From contig JAVKOQ010000234.1 in assembly GCA_031835245.1 (NCBI GenBank), positions 1-64,000 of the forward strand: a stretch of DNA of 64,000 nt. The letters are read 5' to 3'. Shown here piece by piece: positions 33,256 to 42,914 of this stretch. A program made the position numbers and the translations under genes. The notes beneath the pieces were generated by a model. The model saw nothing but the letters and a program-made list of their open reading frames with translations, did not search any database and was not told the DNA's origin. Source of the stretch: Balamuthia mandrillaris. Taxonomy: Eukaryota > Discosea > Longamoebia > Balamuthiidae. The stretch's first letter is position 1. The number at the start of each line of letters is the position of its first letter.

Positions 33256-34212
33256 ATTTTGTGACTCTTGTGCCTATACAGGCAGGATACCACCTTGACA
33301 AGAAACCCTTCTTTGACAACATCGGCACCATACTTTTGTATGCCGTGATAGGCACGGTCCTCAACAACGCCGCCATTGGTCTCTATTTCTCTGACCTCTG
33401 CTTAGTTGTTAGTCCTTCTCTTTCTCTACCTCCTGACTCGTTTCGTTTTAAAAAGGGTTATGCATGTGGGGCGCTTCTGCCTTGTTCCGACAAGAATGGA
33501 CAGTTGTGGAAAGCCTTCTCTACGGCAGCTTCATCTCTGCTGTCGACCCAGTGGCCGTTATCTCCATCTTTGAAGAGGTCTGCCCTTTGCTGTACTTGAG
33601 AACTTTCCTTTTCTTATCCTCTGATTTGGTTCTATTTGAAACGGCACTATAGGTGCACGTTAACCCGACTCTCAACATTCTTGTATTCGGAGAGTCTGTG
33701 TTAAATGACGCTGTATCCATCGTTTTATACAAAGTTTTCGTGGCGTTGCTGGACATTGACGTAAGTATCTTTGACAAGTGGCTCGTGTATCGCCATATGG
33801 TTCTACAATTTTTTTTCTTGTCTTCTCTGTTTTCCAGCATTTTACAGCAGATATTCCATTCCTTGCCGTAGCGAAGTTTCTCTATGTGTCAATTGGTGGA
33901 GTTGTGGTAGGAATAGTGGTTGCGTTGATCAGTGCTTTTATCACGAAGTATACCCATCCGATACCTATCATAGAGCCTCTCATAGTAGGTAACGTGATTA
34001 TTACAGCCCGTCTCTTTTTCTTATGTTCAACCATTTCCTCATTCATTTCACGTCATTTACATGGTTTTTTAAAATATAATATAGGGACGTTGGCGCTGGT
34101 AGCCTATGTATTTTGTGAGCTTTTTGCGATGAGTGGTATAGTGGCCATTATGGTTGCTGGTATTGTTATGAGTCGCTATACTCAGGCCAATATTTCACGT
34201 ATATTCTCTCTT

Positions 34213-34245
<33 letters not shown>

Positions 34246-35893
34246 CCTCCTCTCCACTTAGAAGCTCTAAGTTCATTATGATTTCTTTTTATTGCAGATA
34301 AGAGCAAAACAACACTCCATGTTATGATCAAGTTAACGGCCTCAACAGCAGAAACGATTGTATTTGTGTATTTGGGAGTAAGCACTATTTTCCACCTCTT
34401 TGTTGATGACGTTGCGGACAAATGGGATGGATCGATGATAGCCTGGGCTATACTTTTTATCCTCGTCTTCCGGTTCCTGTTTGTTTATGTTTTGACTTAC
34501 TTTGCCAACCTTCAACGCCTGCGTCGAGTTTCATACCGCGACCAGTTTATTCTCTCTTATGGCGGTTTGAGAGGTTTGATTGAAACTTTCCTCTTATTTA
34601 TTTCTTTTTGTAGTGTTGTTCACTCTGCTGATACTGACCCAACGTTGCGTACCGACACTGATACCAATGCTCAGGAGCAATTGCCTTTGCGTTAGCTTCT
34701 ACTCTGCCAGAGGACATAGATTCAAGGGACACCATGATAACCGCTACGCTAGTAATTATTTGGTTTACCGTGTTCTTCCAAGGCATTACCATCAAGCCCA
34801 TCCTTAGTCTGTTGGATATCAAGAGAAGCAGGGCATCGCAAGACCTGGCAGAAAGGGTTCTCCCCAAGGTCAATCCGCACATCATGTCTGCCGTTGAGAT
34901 AATAGCTGGTGGCCAGTCTGGTGCCTTCGGATGGAAAGGTGTTTGGGAGTACGTTACTTATACTACCAAGAAAGATAACTTGGTATTAACTTCCTGATCG
35001 CAGGGACATTGATGAACGGTTGCAAGCAATATTTGTACGAGGGTTGTTTAATGAGGAGGCAGAATTACTTGACTCTCTTCGGCGGATACAGAAAGGAGAG
35101 CAAACGACCGGCGACGTACTAGCTTCTTTTCTTTCCATTTTTTGTTGTGAAAGTTTTTATCTGTTAACAGAATTGTCATACCTTATACAGAATTTACCAA
35201 AGTTGTTGCACAATCCCCGCATCAATCCCAGCCGCTTCCACTTAAAGCAAACGAGCAAAGCCAGCCCTGTTGTCATAAAAAGGCGCCTCCGCACTGAGCA
35301 CCCTGACGGCTCGCCAGACGCCAAGCTTGCCAGCCCAACACGCGTTAGAACGCGGTTGAATGTATGTTGTGCATTTTACCAACAACATTTCTCCCTCCCG
35401 CCTCTCTCTCTCGCTCTCTCTCCTCTCTTTGCTCTTCGTTCCAGGGGTTATTAACAATAATACTAGGCGGATGACGACGGACATCATCACTTGCCAAACA
35501 TCTTATCGCCAGCAACAAAGCAGATGTTCAGAGAGATGGTCGGTGGCACCATCTCGGACATGTCATCTGCCTTTTCCGACTACTCCTCCACGGAGGAGGA
35601 AGGTGGCAGTCTTGTCACCAAAGAAGCACCAAGAAGAAAATCAAGCAAACAGAAGGAGAAAGTCAACGAGGGCTTCGAAATGCAGGAAATGCCCACAAAA
35701 ACGTGCTTTTGTTTCTTCTCTGCTTCTATTTCTTCGTTACTCTCTCTTCTAACTCGTTCTTCTATTATTTATTTTTAGTCTAAGCTCCTCCTCTTCGGAT
35801 GAAGAGGAAGAAAAGCACGTCCGAATCGAGGAGGACGGCTCTACCGACGAGGGAGAAGATGACAGCAGCTCCAGCAGCTCCAGCAGCAGCTAG
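32656..35893 (+). CDS. Na+/H+ exchanger (NHE, CPA1 family)
   Basis: Electroneutral antiporter that exports H+ for Na+, controlling cytosolic or vesicle pH. Start at ATG 32656 (MVGVLLSGGG). Hydrophobic helices follow: FSVTVITVLLLVLVTSIA, SCLVIMLGVLGGLLLF, the conserved LLVPPIIFD|AGYHLDKKPFF, IGTILLYAVIGTVLNN, YGSFISAVDPVAVISIFEE (ion-binding region), ILVFGESVLNDAVSIVLY (active-site ND motif), AYVFCELFAMSGIVAIM and ILSYGGLRG|AIAFALA. After about residue 500 comes the cytoplasmic tail with NLPKLLHNPRINPSRF, a Ser/acid region and a final run of Asp/Glu then Ser. About 14 exons. The FGESxLNDA and YGGLRGA motifs match plasma-membrane/NHE1-9 types. Confidence 0.92.
33137..33163 (+). repeat. (CT)n in NHE intron (first block)
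   Basis: CT tract on the sense strand in the intron before the AGYHLDKK exon. Confidence 0.9.
33219..33252 (+). repeat. (CT)n in NHE intron (second block)
   Basis: Second CT block in the same intron, ending about 30 bases before the acceptor. Confidence 0.95.
34216..34244 (+). repeat. (CT)n in later NHE intron
   Basis: CT on the sense strand, directly after the SRYTQANIS exon. Confidence 0.95.
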
Positions 35894-36207
35894 TATCGCA
35901 ATCTTTCCTCTCTCATTCTCTCTTTTCAACGAAAACCGAGGTTCTATCGCCCCATCCGCAAAGACTGGACCAGTTTTGTCAATGTGTTTGTTTTTTTTCT
36001 TTGTTCCTTTATCGACAAGCAAGTGGAGGACCACCAAGCCTTGGCTCGTAGGCTTCTTATTTAAAAAAGGCCTCTCTTTCGTGTTCTCTCTTCTGCTGTG
36101 AGAATAAACTATTATTTATTTGAGTTTCTTTTTTTTTTTTTGTGATAAAGTTCGATATATAAAATATAAAACACAGTTGTCGTCAAACAGATTAAAGAAC
36201 GAAGGAA
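35894..36207. other. Intergenic, NHE 3' UTR / imidazolonepropionase 5' flank
   Basis: Tandem plus-strand genes. AATAAA at 36103-36108 serves NHE; a T-run at about 36129 precedes the next leader. No gene seen. Confidence 0.5.
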
Positions 36208-36863
36208 ATGGAAGGCGGCAGCAGTGAGGAGACCAAGCAGGCCACCACCTATGCGCTGAGAGTTCGAAATGCCAAGCAGCTGGTTACGGTGTGTTCCAAT
36301 GGGGAGCTCTTCAAGGTGGGCAAGGCCATGGACCAGGTTGCTCCTCCCTCCCTTCCCTCGTTCTCTTTCTTCTTTCCACCTCCCCACAACCGTTCTCCAT
36401 CTGGTTCAACCAGAGAGAAAGAGTTGCAAGAGCCTCTCATCTTTCGCACTGCTTAGCACATTAGAGGCAAGATGGCAGTGGGGGGATCACAACGAAAAAG
36501 AAACCTCTAACTTGTTTTTGATTTTGCTTTGAACAGGTGTCAGTGATTGAGAATGGCACAGTGATAGTGAACCACGAGGGGCTCATAGAGGCTGTTGGCA
36601 CTGACCAGGAATTGCAAGAGCAGTTCAAGGACGCCACGTTCGACCTTGACGTAGACGCCACCGGTCAGGTACTTCCCGCTACCCTTCTCTTCATCGTTTT
36701 CTCCTCTTTTCTTCATCGTTCTCTTCTCTACTCTCCTGTTCATCGCTCTCTTCTGCTCTTCGTCATGCTCTGCTTTCTGCTCTCCATTCTCAAGTAACTC
36801 CTCTCCCATCAAAACGACTTGGTCGGTAAAAGGTGGTGCTGCCAGGTACTCATGCCGCTGTTG

Positions 36864-36914
<51 letters not shown>

Positions 36915-38284
36915 GATATCCATTCCAAGGTTTGGTGGATGGACACACCCACCCGGTGTGGAGCGGGGACAGAGTGCACGAGTTTGCGATGAAGCTGGCT
37001 GGAGCGACCTATATGGAAGTGCACAAGGCGGGTGGTGGCATAGGCTTCACGGTGGAGCACACCCGCAACAGCAGCGAGGAGGAGCTGCTGTCGTTGTTGC
37101 TGGCGCGGCTGCACAGAATGCTGCAAGCCGGCACCACCTTGGTAGAGTGCAAGACTGGTTATGGTCTTGAGACGGACACGGAAATGAAAATGCTTAAGGT
37201 TTTGTCTTTGTTAGTTTTGGTTTTGGTTTTGGTTTTGTTGTAACTAGGAGAATAGGTTCTGCATAAAGCCAAGTCACAGGTGCCGGTGGAATTGGTGACT
37301 ACATTCCTTGGTGCTCACTCAGTGCCAAAAGGCAAGACGGCAGCTGAGGCCACTGAAGATATTCTCCACAACCAACTCCCTGCCTTAGCTGTACGTTTTC
37401 GTTCGTTGCCTCTCTGTTGCCTCCTCTATTCCGTTCGTATCTCTCATTTCTCGCGATACTACATTGGCAGGGGTTGAGGGACAAAGGAGAGATTTCAGTG
37501 GATCTCATCGATGTATTTTTGGAGAAAGGTGTATTTGGTCTTGAAGAAACCAGGTTAGTGAGATATGTCTCTTATTTTGCCTCCACCTCCTTTAACAAAA
37601 ACATTTTTTTCAACTACTATAATCTCTCCGTAGGCAAATCCTCAAGGCAGGGAAAGAGCTTGGGCTAGAGCTGAATTATCACGGCGACGAGCTGAGCTAC
37701 ACACAAGCAGGCGAGCTAGCCGGCGAGCTCTCCGCCCTCGCCGTGAGCCACCTCGAAAAAGTCTCAGCAGAGGGCATCAGCGCGATGGCCAAGCGTCCCA
37801 CATTTGCCGTTCTCTTGCCAACCACGGCCTACATACTTCGTTTGGAGGTGCCGCCAGCGCGCAGCCTCATCGAGGGAGGAGTGCCGGTGGCATTAGGCAG
37901 CGACTTCAATCCGAATGCCCATTGCTTGTCGATGCCGTTAGTAATGAACTTGGCGTGCGTTACCCTCAAAATGACCATGAATGAGGCGCTTGTTGCTGCC
38001 ACCATCAATGCTGCCGGTACGCACTTCAATACATCCATCTTCGTGAGGGCGCTAACTAAACACGACCAACTAAACAAACAACAGGTTCGTTGGGAAAGAG
38101 TGCAACGCATGGTTCCATCGAGAGGGGCAAAGTTGGAGACTTGCTCCTGATAGATGCACCCCGTTGGGAGCATCTCGTTTACCAGCTTGGAGACCCTCCT
38201 CTATCCCGAGTATTCAAACGTGGCCGTCTTGTTTACTCCTCCCCATCCGCTCCCTCCCTCTCCGCAGCTGTCCTGCAAGGGTGA
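36208..38284 (+). CDS. AMDHD1: Imidazolonepropionase
   Basis: Hydrolyses imidazolone-5-propionate to N-formimino-glutamate, the third step of histidine breakdown; a Zn/Fe amidohydrolase with a TIM barrel. Start at ATG 36208 (MEGGSSEE). Key blocks: LVDGHTHPVWSGDRVHEF (metal HxH), MKLAGATYMEVHKAGGGI, TTLVECKTGYGL, LGAHSVPKGKTAAEA, DLIDVFLEKGVF, NYHGDELS (metal His), SHLEKVSAEGI, LLPTTAYILRL, VALGSDFNPNAHC (metal Asp) and GKSATHGSIERGKVGDL. It follows human AMDHD1 throughout. About 8 exons. The few codons before LVDGHTH (family ILPG) sit in a short exon near 36847 whose borders are unclear. AATAAA at 38289-38294 follows. Confidence 0.96.
36870..36910 (+). repeat. (CT)n in imidazolonepropionase intron
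   Basis: CT on the sense strand, immediately before the exon encoding the HTHP metal motif. Confidence 0.95.
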
Positions 38285-38288
38285 ACAA

Positions 38289-38294
38289 AATAAA
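38289..38294 (+). terminator. Imidazolonepropionase poly(A) signal
   Basis: AATAAA five bases after the stop codon, very close for a poly(A) signal. Confidence 0.5.
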
Positions 38295-38368
38295 AGAAAA
38301 ATTAAACGAAAAAAATCCTAATTTACTTCGGGTCGACATGATTAGAGCTACTTGTCATACGGGACGAC

Positions 38369-39464
38369 ATGAGTTCTATAAAGATAAAGCAAAACACCAG
38401 CCAAAGGGTGATGAAGAGGAGAACGGAGGCACAACTGCGGCGGTTGGTGGACCGGTCGGCAGCCTCTGCCGTGGTGGAAGCCAAGTCAGAGGAGGATCGT
38501 TGGTTTCAAAGGCTTCTATCGCACCGGAAAAGAAAGACAGTCGCAGGGAGCAAAGCACACTTTGGATCCATTACAGCTCTGGCTTTTCCTTCGTCGTCGT
38601 GTTGGGAGGCAGCTGCCAAACGGGACTGGAGCTCACTTCTCGTTAGTGCTGATGATGAAGGACGTGTTTCCATTTGGAAGGTTCTTCTTTCAAGGTTGCT
38701 TGACGAGAATGCGGCCATCAAGCCAACGTTTATGGCAGCATTGCATCGCGACAGTATCACAGAGTAATGCTTTCCTCTGTACCCGACTCCTTTCTGTTAC
38801 CTTTGTTTGACATCACGAACAGGTTAGCTTTCGTTGAGAGCAACGATCAGATGGCAACGTGCAGTCACGACCAACTTTTTAAACTATGGGACCTGTCCGT
38901 GCTTTCTTCTTCTTCTTCTTCTTCTTCTTCTTCTTCTTCTTCTTCTTCTTCTTCGAGCAATGGTGGTAGTAATGGCGGACTCGTTCGTCAATTCGAAGGC
39001 CATGAGAGTTACGTTACGAGCTGCGACGTGGAAAAAATATACTCTGGAGGCAAGTTGATGGCTTCCGGGTGTCTGGACAATACCCTCCGATTATGGCACA
39101 CCGACTGCAAGCAGCACGTCTTCCTATTTCGTCTCCACAGTGCGCCTCACTCTGTTCGCTTTCTGCCTGGAGACATCCACCTTCTCCTAACTGCCTCACG
39201 GAATGGTTACTCTCGTTTTCTCTTCTCTTTCCACGTCTCTTCCTTCACTTTGAAAAATTTCAATGCTTAAGGAGACATAAACAACAACAGGAATTCACAT
39301 TTGGGATGTCAGGATGCATTCATCCTATCTTCAATTCATAGAGCAGAGTGAGGACCTTTCTTCATGTTTCACCACTGATCGGCAAACATTAGGGAGTGAC
39401 AGTCAACAAAGCCTTTCGCCTTCTCCAAATAATTCTCCGTTTTCTCCCTATTCTCTTCCTTCGG

Positions 39465-39509
<45 letters not shown>

Positions 39510-40510
39510 CTCTCTCTTATTCTCTTTAAACTACCTTGTAAATAACTCGCTACTTGCTTTAGACAAATGGGGGCTATGGTAGGCGCAGTTTGCTTTCAAC
39601 GCTGGATCGATTGGCCATTCCATTAGGACAGCAATATAGCATGGTATTACATCATTCTCAACCTGGCGTCTTGCATGCCTATCTTCTCTCTATCCCTTCC
39701 TCTCCTCTCCTCTTCATCGCTCAATTCTCTTCTCTTCTCACGAGATGGTCTGCTAAATACAAGGACACACCGCTTGTAAGTTTCGAGGAGATGAATACCT
39801 CCACTAAGACTATTTATGCCAACAAGTTCGATGGCTACATTCGGCCGTTCACAAGACACACCGGCAATGTATATAGCGCCACTCCAACCAGTAACGGCCA
39901 ACAAATTGTTTCTTGTGCAAACGATGGTACTATGAAACTATGGAACGTCGATACCCAAAAGGTTTTTCTTATTTCCTTCTTATTCTATTTGACCTGCGTT
40001 CTTCGCTTACTTTTGGGTTTTTGTTTGCTGCTTTATGTGGGCAGGGCGTGCGTACATTCGCAACAAAAGGGTTGAATGGGGCTGCGAGGCCTTGTTTGTC
40101 TCGCAGTGACCGTTATCTATTGGGCGCTGGCACCGATGGCAGCGTCTTCTTCTGGCAAACCTATGCCCGCCAGACTGCCGAACAGGTTTCGTTTTTTTGA
40201 TTTAGTTTTGTTAAACAACAAGACAGAGTAAATCAGATGTATACTGACCATCGGGCACAAACACAAAAGAACAACTACATGGGCCATGTGCACAAACTGC
40301 ATTCCGTTTCCATTTCTGCTGTTTGCTTGAACGCAGAGAGTACGTTTGTCTTCACCCTATCTTCTTAGGTCTTGTGATGATCGCTAATAACTTGACAAAG
40401 ACACGATAATGGCAACAGGGGATGATAGTGGCCTCGTCAAGCTATCATGTTGTACTCCCACCACGGAAGATGTCGGGGAGCCTAGCAATGCTTCTAACCA
40501 CGATGGATAG
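38369..40510 (+). CDS. WD40-repeat protein of unknown role
   Basis: Start at ATG 38369 (MSSIKIKQNTSQ). A basic N-terminal helix (RRTEAQLRRLVDRS) precedes WD40 blades: SITALAF..LLVSADDEGRVSIWK, MATCSHDQLFKLWDLS, YVTSCD..LMASGCLDNTLRLWH, SVRFLPGDIHLLLTASRNG|GIHIWD, VYSATPTSNGQQIVSCANDGTMKLWNV, LGAGTDGSVFFWQ and a last partial blade (MATGDDSGLVKL). A (TTC)n tract encodes about 18 Ser inside the second blade. At least 7 exons; the one ending SLPSVTLSL runs into a (CT)n donor region. The repeats fit a single propeller, but no ortholog is recognised. Confidence 0.75.
38903..38954 (+). repeat. Coding (TTC)n, poly-Ser in WD40 gene
   Basis: In-frame trinucleotide tract encoding a Ser run between LWDLSVL and NGGSNGG. 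Translated length will vary with repeat number. Confidence 0.9.
39468..39505 (+). repeat. (CT)n in WD40 gene
   Basis: CT tract on the sense strand, probably intronic; if read through it would encode Leu-Ser repeats. Confidence 0.9.
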
Positions 40511-40780
40511 AGTGGATTCAAAAAAAAGACAGGCAAACAAAACAGAAAGGGGGATAAAGGGGGTCTATTTAAAGGCAGGAAAAAGTTATTTAGTGTACAT
40601 GGGAGGTACATACATGCATCTTCTTCCACTCTTCAGGAAATGAGGATGAGAGAATGGAGAAGTGATGTGTTTTGTGTGAAGGAGAGGAGAGAATTGCCTT
40701 TGAAGCACTAACAAAAAAAAAAGAAAAGGGATAATAAGATGAAAGGCAAAGGAGGTACACCAAGGAGCTCAACTATGCCC
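40511..40780. other. Convergent intergenic, WD40 (+) / MOB1 (-)
   Basis: A/G-rich 3' flank with no supported gene. Confidence 0.4.
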
Positions 40781-41956
40781 TCACGTCCTGTTCTTGGTCA
40801 GGTTCTCTATGAGGTCATCCAATGGGGACATTTCTTTGCGGTCCACCAAATCAAACTCTTGGATAAAGTAATAAAAGTGCTTGAAGCAACTGTTTTTTTC
40901 GTAACAGAAGGAAAAATAAAACATGTTAATAATGAAAAAAAACAAAAAGGAGGAAAGGGAATAATGCAGAGATGTGCGTACGTGTTCAAATGAGCCTCTT
41001 CGCCAAGGCTGACAATCTTGTGGAAGTGAGAATAGTAGATATGGGCGTACACTCGGAAGAGACGTTTAAAGATCTGTTTCACCGTCATAATAAAGTTTCG
41101 CGGGAAAGGCACATCTGCAATATTTTAAAAGCAAAGTCAGAGAACAAGCGCATTAAAAAAAAGAGAGAGCAATAGAAAAGAGGAGAGAATCAGTTTTAAA
41201 AAGCTCGTTTTTTGAATCAACATCGACACTTCAGCGTGGAGTGATTTATAAGGTTTTCTCATCATGAAAGAGTGGTAGCAGAAGCAGAGAAATAATGAGG
41301 GGTAAAAAAACGCACCAACACGAGAGGGGAAAATGCTTTCGTCGTCGAGAATGCTTTGCACCCAGGTCATAAGGTAGTCCACATATTCAGGAGCAGAGAC
41401 TTTGATGGGCTTCTTGATCTTTTGACCGTCAGCCCAGAGGTACTCGTACTTGGGACCGGCGGACATGACGGGGCAAGTCTTGGGCGTACAAAACTCGGTG
41501 ATGCTGCCATAAAGCAAATTGATTTGGTTGAAAAAGTCGACAGCTGTTTTGGTATTTTGATGGGCAAAAGAAAAAAAAAACACTTTCGATCAATCCCCGA
41601 AAATATCAATATAATAAAAAGGAGGGAGAGAACGTACTGTTCACAGCAAGCCATTCGCTGAGGTCTTCGCGCTCGGGAAGGGCGACGGCAAGACGGAGAT
41701 TACCGCTACCGAGAGTGGCCTTGGCGTGCTTGTGCAATTCGTAACGCTTTGTATCTTTGGAGAACTGTTTCTTCGGCCGGAAGGTTTTGTTTTTGTCGGA
41801 GCTAAATCGCACAAAAAACAAAGAGGAGGAGAGAAGATAAAGGAGAGTAAGCCACAGGCTTAACGGGGAGAGAAAGGGAGAGGAGAGAAAAACATAAAAT
41901 AAAAATCAAAGAGAGAAAAAAAACACGCACAACATGCCCTTGATAGCTTTCGCCAT
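40781..41956 (-). CDS. MOB1: MOB1 kinase activator
   Basis: Co-activator of NDR/LATS kinases in the Hippo/mitotic-exit pathway, controlling cytokinesis and growth. Exon 1 from ATG 41956 (MAKAIKGM) splices in phase to [14 protein letters not shown], then [67 protein letters not shown] (two zinc Cys), [47 protein letters not shown] (zinc His) and EEAHLNT, ending [18 protein letters not shown]. The length (about 215) and all zinc ligands match human MOB1A. Five exons. Confidence 0.96.
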
Positions 41957-42549
41957 TTTGTCAGTTGTTTGTAGAAAAAAGAATAAACGTAAAGATGCAA
42001 CGATTCGCCGTCCGTCGGTCTAAGTCTAATCCCCCCTCTGTTCCTCTCTCTCTGTGTTTTTTGAATCAAAAAAAAAAAGCACACACCACAGAACAAAATG
42101 CGCAAAAGAAAAAAATATGTAATTTTAAACATCTGCTTCTGATGCTAACAAATTATGCCCATACCTCCACCCCGCTGCAACCATCGTGCCCTCCCCTTCG
42201 TTTCTCAGGAAATGGACTTTGTCTGAGGGTTGAATTATCAGCACAAAGACGAATGATCGTCCCATGACGACACGGATAATCCGTGGTAAAACAGTTCCAG
42301 GCGCCGCAAGCGGCTTTGTGTTACTCAAGGATGCACGAAGGTATGCTTTTGTTTGCACCCCTCTCACCAGGGGGTGGACCCTCCTCCCTCCCACACAAAA
42401 AGTGATTCCCGCGGTGGGTCCACCCCGCCAAGATGAGAGTCCAACAAGGGGGGCTGCGAAAACTTGCAAAACTCCGCAGCACATTTGATTGGAGAAGATC
42501 AACTCCGAAAGTGAACTCTGAAAAATCATTAAAACAATGAAATAAAAAC

Positions 42550-42568
42550 GGGGGGCAGAGTGCCCCCC
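42550..42568. repeat. Perfect GC hairpin
   Basis: GGGGGGCA, loop GAG, TGCCCCCC: an 8-base perfect stem with a 3-base loop, in otherwise A-rich DNA. Confidence 0.85.
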
Positions 42569-42639
42569 ATTCATACGCGATTGCCCACAAAAAGGAAAAA
42601 AACATAATAAAGAAAAGAGGAGGAGAGGAGGAAAGGAGT

Positions 42640-42676
42640 AAAACCGGGTTTCGAGGTTCAAAGGAAACCCTGTTTT
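42640..42676. repeat. 13-base inverted repeat
   Basis: AAAACCGGGTTTC at 42640 pairs with GAAACCCTGTTTT at 42664, one mismatch, 11-base loop. Confidence 0.8.
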
Positions 42677-42914
42677 CTATTTTTATTTCACCTAGTACCC
42701 CCCCGGAAGGGAAGGAAGCCTCATCTTTTTAGTTTTATCTTTTCTCCTGTTTTTTTTGTAGAAAGTTCCTCTTTGCTTCCACTACCACTGCTACTTCCCC
42801 CCAAATCTTTTTCAACTTCCTGTTCTTCTTCGCTCCTACTTTGATTTTTTTTTTCTTTTTGGAGCGTCTCTCTTTGTCAAAAAGAAGAGAGAAACGGGTT
42901 AAAAAGAGAACAAA

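Larger units (their letters stand above)
41957..42914. promoter_or_regulatory. Divergent region MOB1 (-) / PAK (+) with hairpin cluster
   Basis: About 960 bases without a supported gene, the longest clear gap in this half. It holds at least four strong inverted repeats: 42271-42285 (CACGGAT/ATCCGTG), 42371-42381 with 42416-42426 (11-base perfect), 42550-42568 (8-base perfect stem, 3-base loop) and 42640-42652 with 42664-42676 (12 of 13). Open frames on both strands lack similarity and start signals. It could be a structured RNA, a palindrome-rich mobile fragment or an insulator. Confidence 0.4.

Noticed and set aside
33121-33260. Leu-Ser repeat peptides from (CT)n tracts, here and in other introns
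   Set aside because: They lie between good splice sites inside genes with strong homology on both sides.
42125-42661. 178-codon minus-strand frame between MOB1 and PAK
   Set aside because: No recognisable domain, odd composition, and it crosses the hairpins; treated as chance.
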